A DNA stretch of 64,000 nucleotides from Phytoseiulus persimilis (taxonomy: Eukaryota; Arthropoda; Arachnida; Mesostigmata; Phytoseiidae): positions 3,472,001-3,536,000 of the forward strand of contig CM075102.1 of NCBI GenBank assembly GCA_037576195.1. The letters run 5' to 3'. Within the stretch, counting starts at the first letter, position 1. Each line of letters opens with the position of its first letter. A program made the translations under genes and the position numbers. Below, in pieces: positions 34,563 to 46,625 of the stretch. A model generated the notes under the pieces. That model did not search any database, was not told the origin of the DNA, and saw only the letters and a program-made list of their open reading frames with translations.

Positions 34563-34847
34563 TCAGATGTGGGCGTCACAATCGAAGATGGGGTTCGTGC
34601 TTAGCAACCTAATGCTCGCCGACCCTCGCCGAGCTGGTCCAAGAAGAGAGCGTTCCAGTGTCCGCCGGAGCACCAGTATAACAACGAGGTTCAAACCCCG
34701 AGCTCCCCAAATTTCTGTAAGACTTCCCCCTGTGCGGTTGGTCTTCGCCCCAAGGCCGGGTTCGGCGATGACTCGACGGCAATCGCTGTCCTCGTAGATT
34801 CCACGCGAACGGGAAACGAATTCACTCTGGTTAGTAATTGTTCCTGA
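34563..34847 (-). CDS. Terminal-exon candidate, 94 codons
   Basis: A minus-strand acceptor (TAATTTTCCCTTCAG) precedes 34,847, and one frame then stays open for 94 codons to a TGA at 34,565-34,563. It reads IYEDSDCRRVIAEPGLGAKT early on and has a short hydrophobic stretch (LNLVVILVL) in the middle. No upstream partner exon was identified, and finding such a frame by chance after one of many acceptors is not unlikely. Confidence 0.16.
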   Translation of the reverse strand, partial: SGTITNQSEFVSRSRGIYEDSDCRRVIAEPGLGAKTNRTGGSLTEIWGARGLNLVVILVLRRTLERSLLGPARRGSASIRLLSTNPIFDCDAHI

Positions 34848-36568
34848 CTGAAGGGAAAATTACGCTATCCCAAACCACCTGCCCGCCCCTCACAACAACA
34901 TCCCAGGTTTGCACAACACCTGGCAGCGCTGCAATGTCGGCAGCGGCTCAGGGAGCCCGCGGCGAGATCCGCCCTCCTGCGAGATTGTAATTTCCTCACT
35001 TGTCAAGACACTCTTCATTCAAAAAAGAAACCAGCGCCGAATCGGCCTCCGAAGTGTCCTCTTCTGCTTTCCGCCGTCACCTGCTAAACCCCCCAGCCGT
35101 TCCCCTGACAAAGAGCACCCGGCGATAGTGAGTTGTGGCGGGTCGAAATACAAGAGCGAAGAGTATGTCGGAGGGGAGAGCGACTTACATATGATTCAAA
35201 AATGACAAGTCTCAACCAAATGTCAACTTGTCAAGCAGCATCACGAGAAAGCCAATCACCTACCGCCTCGCTGCCCGGGACCAACTGACGGGGGCTCGCA
35301 TGGATGAATGTAGAACATATGTATGAATTTACGTACGACTGCGCATGCGCGTGCATGTTTATGTGATATATGCAGCTTTCATGCGACCTTTCCACCCGAA
35401 CGCCTCTCTATGGAATTCCGATCTCTGCGTCTGCCCAGGCTTGATTCCCCTCGTGCGAATTCCCATGTCAAGGTTCGGGCCGAGGTTGATTCCCTGAGCT
35501 TCCGGTGCGAGCATCCGACGATGGAACGAAGCCTCGGCTCGAACTTTCTCTGCTGCGGAAAAGTGCCAGAGATCCCAAACCTCATCGAGTGGCCAACAAT
35601 CTCTCCTCGGATGTCCGTTCGGGAGAAGGAATGAGTTCGTGGATCATTGGGAGCTTCTGACGAATTGGACTTCGATAACGGCTCCATGAAGCCGAATTCC
35701 GGCTCCGGAATCGGGTCAAGCGTTTCGGTTTCACCCAACAACGCCAAAATCGTGACTTCAGTGCTCATGTCAAAGCACACACTTGGTCCTCGTTAGCTGC
35801 CAGTGATGTTTTGCTCAGCGTCTCGATAGCACCACGACAGTGTTCGGAAGGGATTATTCACGGCCGTGTGGGCGTAGCTGCATTCTATCACCATAAATCA
35901 TTGTGAAACGTTTGAGCGGTGAAGTTCTGTGTTTCACGCGTCCGATTCGGCATTCAGTCGGTTCGCCCGAGCGGAGTCAGCCGACCGTGGATCAAGCCCA
36001 AATCAAATAAGTGTCCAAGCACCGCTGCCCTCGTATTTCGAGATAATGAATGACTGAATGCAGGTCCACAACGACTCATTGCCCCAATGAAAAAATACAC
36101 TCGAATCATTGAGTTTCCGTCCGCTTCGGATGCGATTCCGCGGTGGGACTTCAGGCAACTCTCGGTTTCGATATGAAGTACCGCGAAGGGGAAGAAAACT
36201 CGAGCCCAGAATAGAGTTCGTTGTTGCAGCAGGCGTGAGTCAGAGTAACCACAAGATGCGGAAGGGGGAGACTCGGAGTGAGCTCGGGAGGAGCATGCAG
36301 ACCATCCAGGGGGGGGGGGGACACCGAGTTGGATACAGGAGAGCGTGTGTCTATGAAGAGCCTCCGTAGACCAAGTGTTTGCAGATTCTCGTTACGAACA
36401 TCCCCCACGAAGCGCACAAACCCAGGTCCGCGATTCACGATTCAGTGACTTTCTGAGGAGAAAAGCTCAAGAGAGAGAAGAAGAGAGACAGGCCGGGGGA
36501 CAGTTCATTCAATCAGCCATAAGAGGAGAGCCTGGCATCAGCCTTTCGTCGATGTGGACACGCGTTCG
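34848..36568. other. Unassigned stretch
   Basis: I see no supportable gene. Frames of up to 133 codons at 35.3-35.8 kb have no good starts. A 12-G run lies at 36,309-36,320. Confidence 0.45.
36309..36320. repeat. G12 run
   Basis: Twelve consecutive G. Confidence 0.95.
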
Positions 36569-37075
36569 ATGTCGAGTGGAATCCTATGTGGCTCCAACTC
36601 TCGACGAGATCCCCATTTATTTTCGAATCCAATTATAGCAGGACTACTCCATCGCCGCACGATAGTCACCAATGACCCGACGCCGGTGTCGCGAATTCTC
36701 AAAGTGTGCATCTTCCACTCCATGCGAAGCACAGTTCACGGATTCAGATATGTCCGTTTAGATTGGGTCCGGGTTTCGAGACTTCCACAGAGCATGTCTC
36801 AAAATTCAGGACTCTGCTCCGAACTGGAGTACGATTCGTTTTCATGTACCCAAGACACATCGAACTCGTGCGACGAGATTTCCGTTCGGAAGCTGACTTA
36901 CATCGAGGTACAACTGCCGGAGCAAACTCTCCGAACGAGCCCGGATTCGTTTTTCCGCTCGGGAGACTCTGAGAACTATGAGGTCCGAGCCCGGGTTGCA
37001 AGTCCCGTCGATTGGGGGTTTGAAGGATTTCTCTCGACACAGTGTCCCAGACGACGGAGAGTTGAACGTTCGTGA
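36569..37075 (+). CDS. 168-codon ORF, hypothetical
   Basis: Function unknown. The first ATG of this open frame is at 36,569, and it runs to a TGA at 37,075. The second half has a normal residue mix, including KLTYIEVQLPEQTLRTSPDS and GDSENYEVRARVASPVDWGF. The first half is more Arg/Ser-rich. A minus donor-like site (GAT|GTAAGTCAG) lies opposite near 36,893. Length alone is not significant here. Confidence 0.2.
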   Translation: MSSGILCGSNSRRDPHLFSNPIIAGLLHRRTIVTNDPTPVSRILKVCIFHSMRSTVHGFRYVRLDWVRVSRLPQSMSQNSGLCSELEYDSFSCTQDTSNSCDEISVRKLTYIEVQLPEQTLRTSPDSFFRSGDSENYEVRARVASPVDWGFEGFLSTQCPRRRRVERS

Positions 37076-37642
37076 AAGATGTATATAATGAAGCTGTCCT
37101 CCCTCCACGTATACAGGATAGCTTGGCAGTGGTGGTGGTGGCCGGGAGCCATGACGAAAACGCTCGATGCTATCCATGAGATTCTGATCCCCGTCGACCC
37201 GAAAGACAGCTGAGGTTTGGCAAATTAGCGAATCACACTCGACGAATCACGTTGGCATTGCATGGTGGCTTTGCGGATCTTCGAGTTTCCCATCGGACAC
37301 CCAGACCGACCGACCTCAGAAGCATCATCCATATCCATCGCTGTGACAGTGATTGGCGCAAAGAGTGCGAGACGAGCCGATAGGAGTGATGCACGTGATT
37401 CGAGCGCGAATCACGCCTCACTTGTTCTCGCTGGGCGGACTGACGGCCGCCCGGTCGACCGTCCACCCGACCGACCGCCGAGAGCTCCATCGCATGGTCT
37501 CACAGTTTTCTTGCCGAATTCGGAGATGGCTCTGTGTTCCGCTGGAGACACTCTGTGACAACGCTAGTCTGGCTGGAGATGGATTTACACCGTCAGCACC
37601 GCGTTTACAGCCCCCGAGACGGCAACTCGTTACAACGCTGTA

Positions 37643-38224
37643 ATGTCGAAGCCAACGTGGAACAATGCTCGCGTTACACGGTACGAAAATGAACGAGACA
37701 AAACGCTCAGATTCCCAGTTTTTGGAAACAACGAGGGGAAGTCGACCACGCTTCCGATCCGAGGCGATCGTGGAGTCTGCATCGGAGCCGCGGTCGGCAC
37801 CACCGGCCGTTGGAGACGAAAGAGCCGGAACCCAGCTGAGCGAATGCGGTGCCACTCGAACGAGGGAATTATTCTTTCTGAGGGCAGAGAAAACGGAACG
37901 AAAATCGAATACAGAAATTATCTTCGTCCAGAACGGTCTAGCTTGCGGCGGAGGCGACGCCGTCCGGCACAACGAAGACAATCAATTGAGGCGAAAACGT
38001 TTCTCCGGATGGATGAATTCCTCGCCATCCGCTCTTTCTCATCCTCAAGTCACGAGCCCACCTCACAAATGACGCGAGCAAGGGACAGCTCGATCGCCGA
38101 CTCTGAAACATTTTTCACAAGTCAAATTCATTTTTCCGACACTTACGATTCAAATGAGCGCCTCGGAAATTTCTGCGCTCGACAAATTGATGATCGAGTT
38201 TCGACGTCCTTGGTGACTCCATGA
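37643..38224 (+). CDS. 193-codon ORF with ATG, hypothetical
   Basis: Function unknown. This is the longest plus-strand frame that begins with a real ATG (37,643). The first 90 residues are polar with a normal mix (MSKPTWNNARVTRYENERDK; GVCIGAAVGTTGRWRR), and about 63% of third positions are G or C in the first 60 codons, about 54% overall. A run of Arg follows, then a Ser-rich tail. It could be a nuclear basic protein or chance. No intron is needed, and no poly(A) signal lies directly downstream; the nearest AATAAA is at 38,584. Confidence 0.28.
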   Translation: MSKPTWNNARVTRYENERDKTLRFPVFGNNEGKSTTLPIRGDRGVCIGAAVGTTGRWRRKSRNPAERMRCHSNEGIILSEGRENGTKIEYRNYLRPERSSLRRRRRRPAQRRQSIEAKTFLRMDEFLAIRSFSSSSHEPTSQMTRARDSSIADSETFFTSQIHFSDTYDSNERLGNFCARQIDDRVSTSLVTP

Positions 38225-40498
38225 ACATGCTTCGTCCACAGTCAATTGACTCTATCGAGCGTTTTCCGTCCGAAAAGCGTGGATTCACTCTTAACCAAAA
38301 GGATAATGTGATTCCAAGGTTTCGCGGCTGCCCAGACCCCTAACCCGGATTCTCCGGAAACAAAAAACAGCTGTTCCAAGATATCTCTAGAAACTCAAAT
38401 ATCGCATGTTTCAGAACTTGAAGAATTGAATCGTAGGTCAACATCCTCCTCTTGCTCTTTTTCGAACTCACCCAAGCCTGTTCTCGGCACTCACAGAGCC
38501 AGAGAGCGTCCTGAGGTGTCCTGTCTACTTTTGTAGCCGACTTCACTCAGGGTAAGCAGAGTGGATAGGGTAGACGGGTCTTTAATAAATTGCGATATAT
38601 GGCCCTCAAGGGAAGTCGTCCGGGAGGTGGGGTGGACTCCGAAGATTCACTGTAGTTCCAGTAGACGCCTCTCCCTCAGACCGCGGACTTTGGATGGCCC
38701 TGAAACAGGTCGGGAACTGGATGAACAGGGAAAGGTTCGGCGGAATCCTCCGTGTTCTCCTCCGAGTTTTCTCGAGCACATATACATATGTATGCGAAGG
38801 ATATAAGCGGAGATTCTTCCCTGGATCACCTCGGATGATTACCGGTGAACTATCCTCTCCGTGACCGCCATATTTCCCTAAGTACAGTCATGACTTCCTG
38901 TGCTTTCTGCTGTTTTCCATCGACTTCCGTCCGGGGACGGGAGAAGGACGGTCTCTCTGAGGGATCGATGCAGCTCACGGTGTTGACTATGTTGAGGTTT
39001 TCGAATGGAAGACCACCCGTTGAACCGGAGGAAGGCCTCGCAGAGCTCGGAGCTTCTCCCGCCGAAACCTATGATGTTTTCTTGGGGTGGTCATCATCCA
39101 ATTTGGAACATTCTAGATAAATTGCTGTCTTTCCTCACTACGCGGGCCGGGAGGGAGAGCCCGCCGGGTATCAGACGGCAGCCTATCTCGAAGCAGCCTT
39201 TAATGAAGCAAATCATCATCAATGCTGCCGACACCGCCGGGATCAACATCGCCCACCAGATCCACCGCTCAGAGCACTTGCCGCATCGAGATAAGTTTTT
39301 AGTTCCCAGTTCATAAACACCTCTGGAAGAGATAGCGAGTGGGCGTTGCGCCCGACGGCTTCGCTGGGCTGGTTCTGCTTCTCGGCAGGTTCCAATTCTC
39401 TTCAAAGATTCCAGCGTCTCTTTGCTCCTGGGTTGATCCTGCAAAAATTGCTCGCAAAGTTCAACGGCTCCCTTCCGGGCGTTGCTCGATCTCCAAGCAA
39501 GTGCTGTCCTGCTGGATTGGCCCAAACTCTGGAGCGAGGTCCGCCTCCGAAGTCGCCTGCTCTGATGGGAGTTCATGAGCTGACGTGATTTCAGCTTTAT
39601 TGCCGATGGCTACCCTTGATCTCTCTAGAGGTTCGAAGTTGGTCAGTCCGTCTCCGAGTGATGCTAATTGTCATTAGTAATGCGTAGCTATGTCTCGACT
39701 GCAGTTGTAACCGCGGGGAGGGGAAAGGGAGTGAATGAGCGAGTGTCGAAATTGCACTCGAGGGAGAAACGACTTTTGCTTCGAGGGAGCAGAACCCGCT
39801 ACGCTCGCCGCCTGCTCAGCTCATCGGTCGGTTGTGTGAGTGTGTGTGGGTGGAGTTATGCAATGCCGCCATGCGCTAATACGTGACCGAGCGTGCCGGC
39901 TTCCCATAAACTTAGAATACGATCCCGATAACAACAATGAGTTTCCACTGACGCAGTGCGTGCAGTCCGCCTCGCTCTGCGACATCCTATTCCGCATGAT
40001 CACTCCATCGCGCATTCTCGAATTTCGCAGGTCTGCTGAAAATGGCAATTCCTGTCCGTAGACGACATCCGTGTGGTTGAAGCCATCCTTTGAGTTTCCT
40101 TCGCTCGGGTTTTCGATCGCTAGTTGAATGTTATCCTCCTGGTTCGCGAGGATTAGTGACTAAGAATGACGGGTTCAGGGATAGGAAGAGAAGGAATCAG
40201 GAGAATCCTGCATTCCAAGGAGAAGGCACAGTGTCCAGGACACCTCGTTACGCCGGGGCCGTCTGGATCAGGTCGGAATCTCATCTTGGATCGACCGTGA
40301 CAGGCATCGTTGACCACTCGGATGTTGATTGACCAACTCAGGAGTGACTGGAAGCCGGAGAGACGTGTTTTGAGAAGAGTACGCGGCTCATCCGTTGCGA
40401 ACCGTGGTCTCCAGGGGCTCAGCGTCGAAGCTCCGAAGGGTTAGCGAGCGAATGCGTTCTACAGCCACCCGTTCGAGCAGGCGGGCGAGCTTTAATAT
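38225..40498. other. Unassigned stretch
   Basis: There is no supportable gene. An acceptor-like GACGTGATTTCAG ends near 39,593 and AATAAA is at 38,584, but no consistent exon chain was found. Confidence 0.45.
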
Positions 40499-40867
40499 AT
40501 GAGGTTGGCGATAACGGATTCGATTTGGGCTTACCATCATTCATTGGCGGGTTTGACATTATTCGAGTGGCTTGGCGAGAGCGTTCGAACATTCTTCAAT
40601 GAGCTGCACAGCGCTCCGGCTGAGGTTCTTGAACGCTCTCCCGGGCAAGCCTCCCTCGACTGCGAAAGATCGCTTTTCCCGTTTGCTAACTCCTCTGAGT
40701 GGGGAATAGCAGAACCAACCAGATCCCTCAACGGAATCGTCGGAAAAATCGGGGGGAGGGGCGGATTCGCTCTGCAAGTTGAAAATGAGCTCCACCCAGT
40801 CGAGATCACAATTATAGCTTGCAAGGGCCTGACCAGGATCCAGAAGGCTCAGTTTCAAACAAGATAA
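40499..40867 (+). CDS. 122-codon ORF opposed by an equally open minus frame
   Basis: Function unknown. The plus ATG at 40,499 follows TTTAATAT and opens 122 codons, including TLFEWLGESVRTFFNELHSA. The minus strand is open from 40,858 to 40,559 without an ATG and reads SRSAVQLIEECSNALAKPLE near its end. Third-position G+C is about 55-57% for both, so I cannot tell which is coding, if either. A minus donor (ATG|GTAAGCCC) lies at 40,535, just past the minus stop. Confidence 0.2.
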   Translation: MRLAITDSIWAYHHSLAGLTLFEWLGESVRTFFNELHSAPAEVLERSPGQASLDCERSLFPFANSSEWGIAEPTRSLNGIVGKIGGRGGFALQVENELHPVEITIIACKGLTRIQKAQFQTR

Positions 40868-43800
40868 GCTTTCGTATCATCAAACGAGCCAGTCGATGTC
40901 ATGAGGACGAAGTTGCTGATGAAATATCGGCTCATCATCGGATACTTCGCCCTCGCGACGGCATCTGTGTTCTTCGGAGGCGGGCTTTACTTTCCCCGCG
41001 TCCAGGCCGCAGGCAACTCAAACTAAGCAGAGTCTCTGACGTGTCCTGGTCTCCGACGCAACAATGCTCTTGAGCATATCGACTGAATGTGTAACGAGCT
41101 CCATTTCCAGGTATGTGCGTACTGCTCCAGAATATGGCTAATTTGTGTAGCCCCATTCGCGCTTCAGAGAGACCTTCCATTCTCTCAGCCCGACTCCAAC
41201 CCGAGTTTGAATCTAAAGATAGCTTTCCGTGAATGGATACTTTCGCGACATTTCTCGCGTAAACCGGGGAAGAGAAGGATATGATAGGATGACGGATGTT
41301 CTCGTATTCGCCGCCGAATGGGAAGAACAAGAAGCGGGCAGACGTAAACGTTCGCGAGCCACATCCGAAAAGACTTTCTGTTCCCTCCATGATGACTTTC
41401 GCCTGCTTTGCACATTGTCTTTTCGTACACAATAGTAATTTGTTGCTGCTCTGTTTCGTCCCGATGGGTGGACACTTCGTGATCACCAGGACCTCTGGGA
41501 TACAGATCGGCGAAGGACGAAGTTCTCGGTTGGATGTCGGTTGTTTCGTTGTTCGCGGTGGTCTTGTTTTCACGTTCCCTTTTTCCCTCCGCGAGTTACC
41601 CGAGTCGAGTCACATCGATGCTATCTCGAGGCTCACTCAGAACTTTCGATCCCCATGGCCGACGCTCTGGATCAGTCGCTCCTGAGCTAGACGAAGCCTC
41701 CGTTGGTGGTCCGCGAGCGGTCTGAGCTTCAGACCGAGCTCGGAATCGAGGAGTCTTGAGCTGACGGCACATCACACTCGGAACCGGACATCAGAGGCTC
41801 CAGGAATCGGGTTTCCAGCGCCCGCGAGCGACGAAAATCTGAGAAACGCTGCTCCGGCTCATCGGTAGTGCACTCGTCCTTGAACTGTTCCCGCAGTTCC
41901 CAATATTTTCGGGCTTGTGCCGGAAGCACGCGCCTGTTGATCTCCGAGACTTCTGGCTCCAGCGGCAAGCTCAACTCCCAAACAGTTCTCCGCATCCGAG
42001 AGAGCTTTGTCGGCGGTTCTCGTTCCGGTTCTATCCCAAGTGTTTTCGTGTCTGCAAAATCTAACGAGCACATGTTCCGAGCTCCGCCCGTCATCTCGTT
42101 TGTGGACAATCCAGTGCGCGCGGAACGTCACCAGTCGTCTCTTTCTCTGCTCACTACTAAATCATCCGACCTTATCTCCGATTCTACCAATGAGCAAACG
42201 CGACTCCAAAGCAAACATCGTCAGCGGCGACGGCAACTGAAAGATAAGGATTCACGTAGCACGTAATAATTATTGCGTCCCGCATCTGACAACAACTGCG
42301 GTGGCAGAAGCAACAACAAAGAATTCACGCGCTGTTTCCGTCTCCCAACGAAGATGGACGGAACCGAGCACCGATGAACCGACAGACTCATCGTTGAACG
42401 GACGTGACTCTTCAGAGAACGGAGAGGAAACCATGACTGGAGTTTAAGTGCCTCGAAGTCGGAATTCAGGACGTTAATAATTCGGATGCTCGGGAACTTG
42501 ATCGTTCCACGTGGTTTGTTTCGCTGTTGCCGGCCAGAACAGCAACGCGCTCATTATTTCGGACGAGATTCTTTTTTGAAGACGGCGTGATCCATACTCA
42601 TGTACATAGTTTCGTCGGTAGCGTGGAGGTGCTTCTCTCGTAGCCGTCTTCTTCACTTCCCTCCTCATACTGCTCGCTTCACCGGCCGAGTGAATTGCCC
42701 TGAGCCCTAACTGAGCTGTCTCTCCAGTTCGCTCCGTCATTCTGGTTTATTTGGGATTTCTCGTCTCTGACTCTTTAGTTCAGTCCGGGCAGCGTTCCTA
42801 ATTTCCTTCGAGTTCTCGCCACTGGAATGCCGCCTGGAGACTCGAATTCGAGACATGCTTCTCGCCGATCGGTATAAACTGAAAACGGTATTGGTTGAGA
42901 ACAACACAGTCGAGCCTAAGGTTCTCTGCAGCAAATTTTCTCGCTACCCTGGTCGGCCATCTTCTGTTAGGGGCGTAGTCACCTTTGTGGCGATCTGCAA
43001 TGAGCTTTGATGATGCGATTTCTGTTGCTTTCTCCCTCCCTGTCTCATTCTATCTTTCGTTTCGCGGTCGGTTAATACGTTTATCGACCGTTCCGACAGT
43101 GATCAATTATGAAACAGACAAGTCGCTCTTTGTGGCCGGCCGTCGTCTAAATAGTCGTGAAATTAGCGGAACCGCCTTCGCACAGCTCGAGCAGACAGTC
43201 ACAGCCAGAACAGACACCATGGTCACAACAGAGTTAGAGACGCTTTACACGCCATGGAGTTGTTGATACGATTGAGCCGGATCCGGTCGTGGTCTCCGCG
43301 ACCCTGAATCCGCCCCCATTCCCTCCTTCCAATATTTGCAAACATTCAAAAGCGGAAAAGGATCCTTCAACCCTGAATCATTTCAGAAAATTTCTTGACA
43401 TTCCAGTTTTCTTGACGAGCTTTACCTATTTTCTCCTGCGTGTTCAGAGTCGACGTGAAGTTCGAGAAACCGTTGGAGCCTCCGGAGGCGGGCGGCAGCG
43501 TGGTCTCGCGCGATCTTTCAAAAAGTCGAACAAGCCGTATTGGGTTACCAGTTGCCGAGCCGTGGCCAGTCACTCGGAAAATAGTCTCGAGCGGAGTCGA
43601 CGTTATTTCCGGAGGGAGCGAGCGGACGAGAAACTGCCGTTCGCGTCCTGCTGTATCGAAGTAAGGCCTGAATGCACACTGGTGGGGTGGTGGTGGCGGC
43701 GGCGGCGGTGGTGGGTGGTGGTATACCACCCAGCGTCAATGGAGGCAGTTTCGGCGTTGGCGGCGGCGGCCCATGGTGGGTAGGCACGGCCACGAGAGAG

Positions 43801-44973
43801 GTACTTCAAAACACATCTTGACAGGGTAAGACCCTTCAGCGACGAGCCTTTCAGGCAGGCAAGCGAACGAGCACGCGGACTGCCCGACTCGGCTAATAGG
43901 GTATTGAGAGGAGATCTCTGAAAAATGGCTGAAATATCTCCTCTGATCCTGTTCGGAGACTATCGGGGGATTTTTTTTTTGCGGGGTTTAGCGAATTTTA
44001 GTTGCCGACCGAGCTCTGCAACCGCTCCTTCGCGAGTTCACTTCTGTGGTGACTCAACGTTGGTTCTGAATCAAACACGTGTTCAGTGAACATGACCTGT
44101 AAGTCCTCGATGTTTTCTTCCCTTTCTGACCGATAACTGGCCTCGAGAGGTGAGTGGGGCGTCCGTTGAGTATTAGACTTTCTGCTGAAATTTCCACTTC
44201 TTCCGCTCTGAATCGGACCCGAAAGATACTTTCAGAGGAGAAATCGGAGAATTTGGAACGGTTGGGAACTCGGAATCCTACATCGCCGTTCCATGAATCC
44301 CTCACAATGTTCCGGGGGAGTAGAACGGAAAAATAGCGACAATACAAAGCATCGTAAAATCTTCCCAGAGGCGGACTTCTAGTGCTCATTGAGGAATACG
44401 AGGCCCGCTATAAAAACCACCTCGCGATCTTGTAGGCCTCTCATTCAGGTGCACTTGGTGAGAGGATTCGCACGTTGTAGAACACGCCACAGCTGGATTC
44501 CCATAAAACAGAACTCCTGAATAGGTGGGCAGTAGATAAACAGGAGAGAGGCAAAACAGGGCAGAGTGAAAAAATGAGCGAGCGAAGAAAGGATCCACAA
44601 AACGTGTTTAACTACACACTGAGTTACATGTTATCGCTGTTGACCAGTGATAAGCTAAAGATAATATTTGAGCCTGCTCAAATGGCAGCCGGCACGCAGA
44701 GCCTTGGACTGCGCTCAGGTATCTTTACGGGTAGCATTTTAACACGGAGTTCCTCCTTCGATCCACGGAAGAAATCGCGGCCTTTATGGTTTTACTGCAC
44801 ACGGCATCAGTTTCCTGGCGGGTCTGCTCCGACCTGCCTCCGTTCGACCGCGAGGAACCTTCGCACTCGACTGCGCGTTCATCGCCCGTGAAAACGGACG
44901 GATCTCTCGTCACAGGACTATTCTCCTCTTCTCTCGCCGTGTCTGCTGGTTAACGACGGAGACCAAAGTCCGG
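40868..44973. other. Unassigned stretch with a GGN array
   Basis: A minus frame at 40,935-41,573 (212 codons, no ATG) has shadow-like composition. Frames at 41.7-42.3 and 43.3-43.8 kb are short or follow the GGN array at 43.7 kb. I support no gene. Confidence 0.45.
43681..43722. repeat. (GGT/GGC)n triplet array
   Basis: This imperfect array of GGT and GGC units encodes Gly, Val or Trp on the plus strand and Pro, His or Thr/Ala runs on the minus strand. Confidence 0.92.
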
Positions 44974-45604
44974 ATGGACTATATCGACAACTCTTGCTGC
45001 TTCGAATGGGCCAGGACCGGCCATGTTTCTACTTCTGATCCATCGTCCTGCACGTAAGTGCCGCGTATGGAACCCTTGAGTTGCGAACAACAACGCGGGG
45101 CTCGTCCCGGTGGATCTCGAGCGCGCTGACTATCGAGCCACGCGGACCGGTGACGGATGCTCCAGATGAACAAGGGTTCCACTCTGCGCGGTTCGAGATC
45201 TTCACTCGAATCGGGAGCGCTCGATCACTCGAGGAAGACTTTTCGCGAGTCGAGTTGGCGCCGACCGCCCCTGGAGGGGTCGTTGAAGTCTAGAAACGCG
45301 CGGTCGGCCTCGTTCTCAGATTCGGGAGTCAACGCTGCAACGAAATGCCAGACCTCTTAAGCTTCTCGCACCGAGAGATTTGGAGCCCGTGAGCACTTTC
45401 TTCATACTCGCTCCCGTTTTTGTTCCTGTTTTTTTTTTTTCCAGCCTGCGGCGCGGACCTGAACCGATAATTTCAGGTCGAGGAAGTTTGGTAATTCGAT
45501 GTTTCTCTGATTCTGTCTTGAATCCCCGCCTTGTGGCTTCTCTCCGCGAGCTGTGTTTGAGAAGGCGATGGCTAATCCGCTGTTTTATCTTCGGTGATCT
45601 TTGA
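44974..45604 (+). CDS. Candidate complete two-exon small gene (79 aa)
   Basis: Function unknown. The ATG at 44,974 is in a good context (CGGATGG) and encodes MDYIDNSCCFEWARTGHVST and six more residues before a strong donor, AC|GTAAGTGC, at 45,054. The acceptor is a T12-CCAG tract ending at 45,444. The 391-nt intron removal keeps phase 2, and exon 45,445-45,604 encodes 52 residues to a TGA. Exon 1 has about 60% G or C at third positions, but exon 2 only about 42% and is Arg/Leu-rich, so exon 2 may be the wrong partner or the transcript may be non-coding. Confidence 0.28.
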
Positions 45605-45834
45605 TCGCTTCGCCGTCGCCGCTCTCATGAGCGACCATATAAGTCTATTATGCTCACAGGAGTTGATACGAGTGAGCGTTCACGATTTTAATTTTCTCGG
45701 GACGGAATTCGGCCCGAGCCTTCTCGAAACGCACTTCGCCGCGTGGAACTCATCTCGCCGCAAGGACCTTCCTCCTTGAGCTCATTGGATCCGGCTCGGA
45801 AAAACAGGAATTCGTTCCGTGGATCTCCAGTTCA

Positions 45835-46215
45835 CTAATGATGAGAAGTAGAACTGCGAGTGAGGTACGAAAAAAGAGCAGAACATCGATCGTGATTCCA
45901 CGGCAAAACCGTCCACGATTCTTCGCACTTCCCGTGAATTATTTCGACAGTTCGCCTGAGTCCACTCGTTTCCCTGTCGCCGAAGAGCGGGATGAAGAAG
46001 ATGAAGAGATGGCGAAACTGAACGCTGGCATCAGAAATTAGACTCAACGTGTTCACGGGCCGGAGGAGATAAACGTTGATCATCTGGAGGAAGGAGGCGT
46101 CGATCACGAAAGACCTCTGAACCTCTTCGTCCGGCTTTCCAGCCATTAGCTGCAGAATTCCGTCAGAAAACAACGTTTCGGCGAGGCGATATCGAAGCTC
46201 GGGCGCATTGGGCAT
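45835..46215 (-). CDS. 126-codon ORF with coding-like composition
   Basis: Function unknown. The ATG at 46,215 starts MPNAPELRYRLAETLFSDGI, followed by helix-like and hydrophobic segments (SFLQMINVYLLRPVNTLSLI; FRHLFIFFIPLFG). About 69% of third positions in the first 54 codons are G or C by hand count, the highest of the unspliced candidates and well above the local base composition. The hydrophobic segments suggest a possible membrane contact. It lies 44 nt below the stop of another minus-strand ORF (46,625-46,260); the two may be exons of one gene, but I found no phase-compatible intron between them. Confidence 0.33.
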   Translation of the reverse strand: MPNAPELRYRLAETLFSDGILQLMAGKPDEEVQRSFVIDASFLQMINVYLLRPVNTLSLISDASVQFRHLFIFFIPLFGDRETSGLRRTVEIIHGKCEESWTVLPWNHDRCSALFSYLTRSSTSHH

Positions 46216-46259
46216 TCGATCGCAGGCGGCGGCGCCACCGCACGTTCAGCCTCAATGGA

Positions 46260-46625
46260 TCACCCGACCGAGAAGCGGCCGTAGGAAATGCTAATTTTTT
46301 CTACCCATGACACGAAAACAGACAAGAGAAACACCGATTCATGAATGAACGAGCGATCATCGATTCCGCCAGAAGAGCGAAAGGGAAATTTCTGTCTTCT
46401 ATGAAGGCTCGCTGTGGTTTCCAACTCGCCGACGCAGGCTTTGTGTGTGAACTCCGACGCCATGAGTCGAAACCTCCTTTCGATTTTGATGAATTGCGGT
46501 AGAGAAGGGTTGTCGAGAGTTCCGATGGTCTCCCTGGAGGGTTCTACCGATCGCGATTTTGAATGAGCTTGGCTGGAGAGTTCGTGGGCTGCTACCTGCT
46601 CAACGTACTCGCCGAAAAGACGCAT
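46260..46625 (-). CDS. 121-codon ORF upstream of the 46.2 kb ORF
   Basis: Function unknown. The ATG at 46,625 has an A at -3 and opens MRLFGEYVEQVAAHELSSQA, later NPSLPQFIKIERRFRLMASE, to a TGA at 46,260. The first half has a normal residue mix and about 59% third-position G+C; the second half is more Ser/Phe-rich. A weak donor (GG|GTAGAA) near the end could cut it short. Confidence 0.25.
   Translation of the reverse strand: MRLFGEYVEQVAAHELSSQAHSKSRSVEPSRETIGTLDNPSLPQFIKIERRFRLMASEFTHKACVGELETTASLHRRQKFPFRSSGGIDDRSFIHESVFLLSVFVSWVEKISISYGRFSVG

Noticed and set aside
34676-34710. tRNA-like B box GAGGTTCAAACCCCGAG
   Set aside because: The T-arm stem does not pair and no A box or acceptor stem was found. 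Other GTTCGA hits in the window also failed the stem test.
40935-41573. 212-codon minus-strand open frame
   Set aside because: It has no ATG at its start, no strong acceptor, and a Ser/Arg/Cys-rich shadow-like composition. Its length is within chance expectation for 64 kb.
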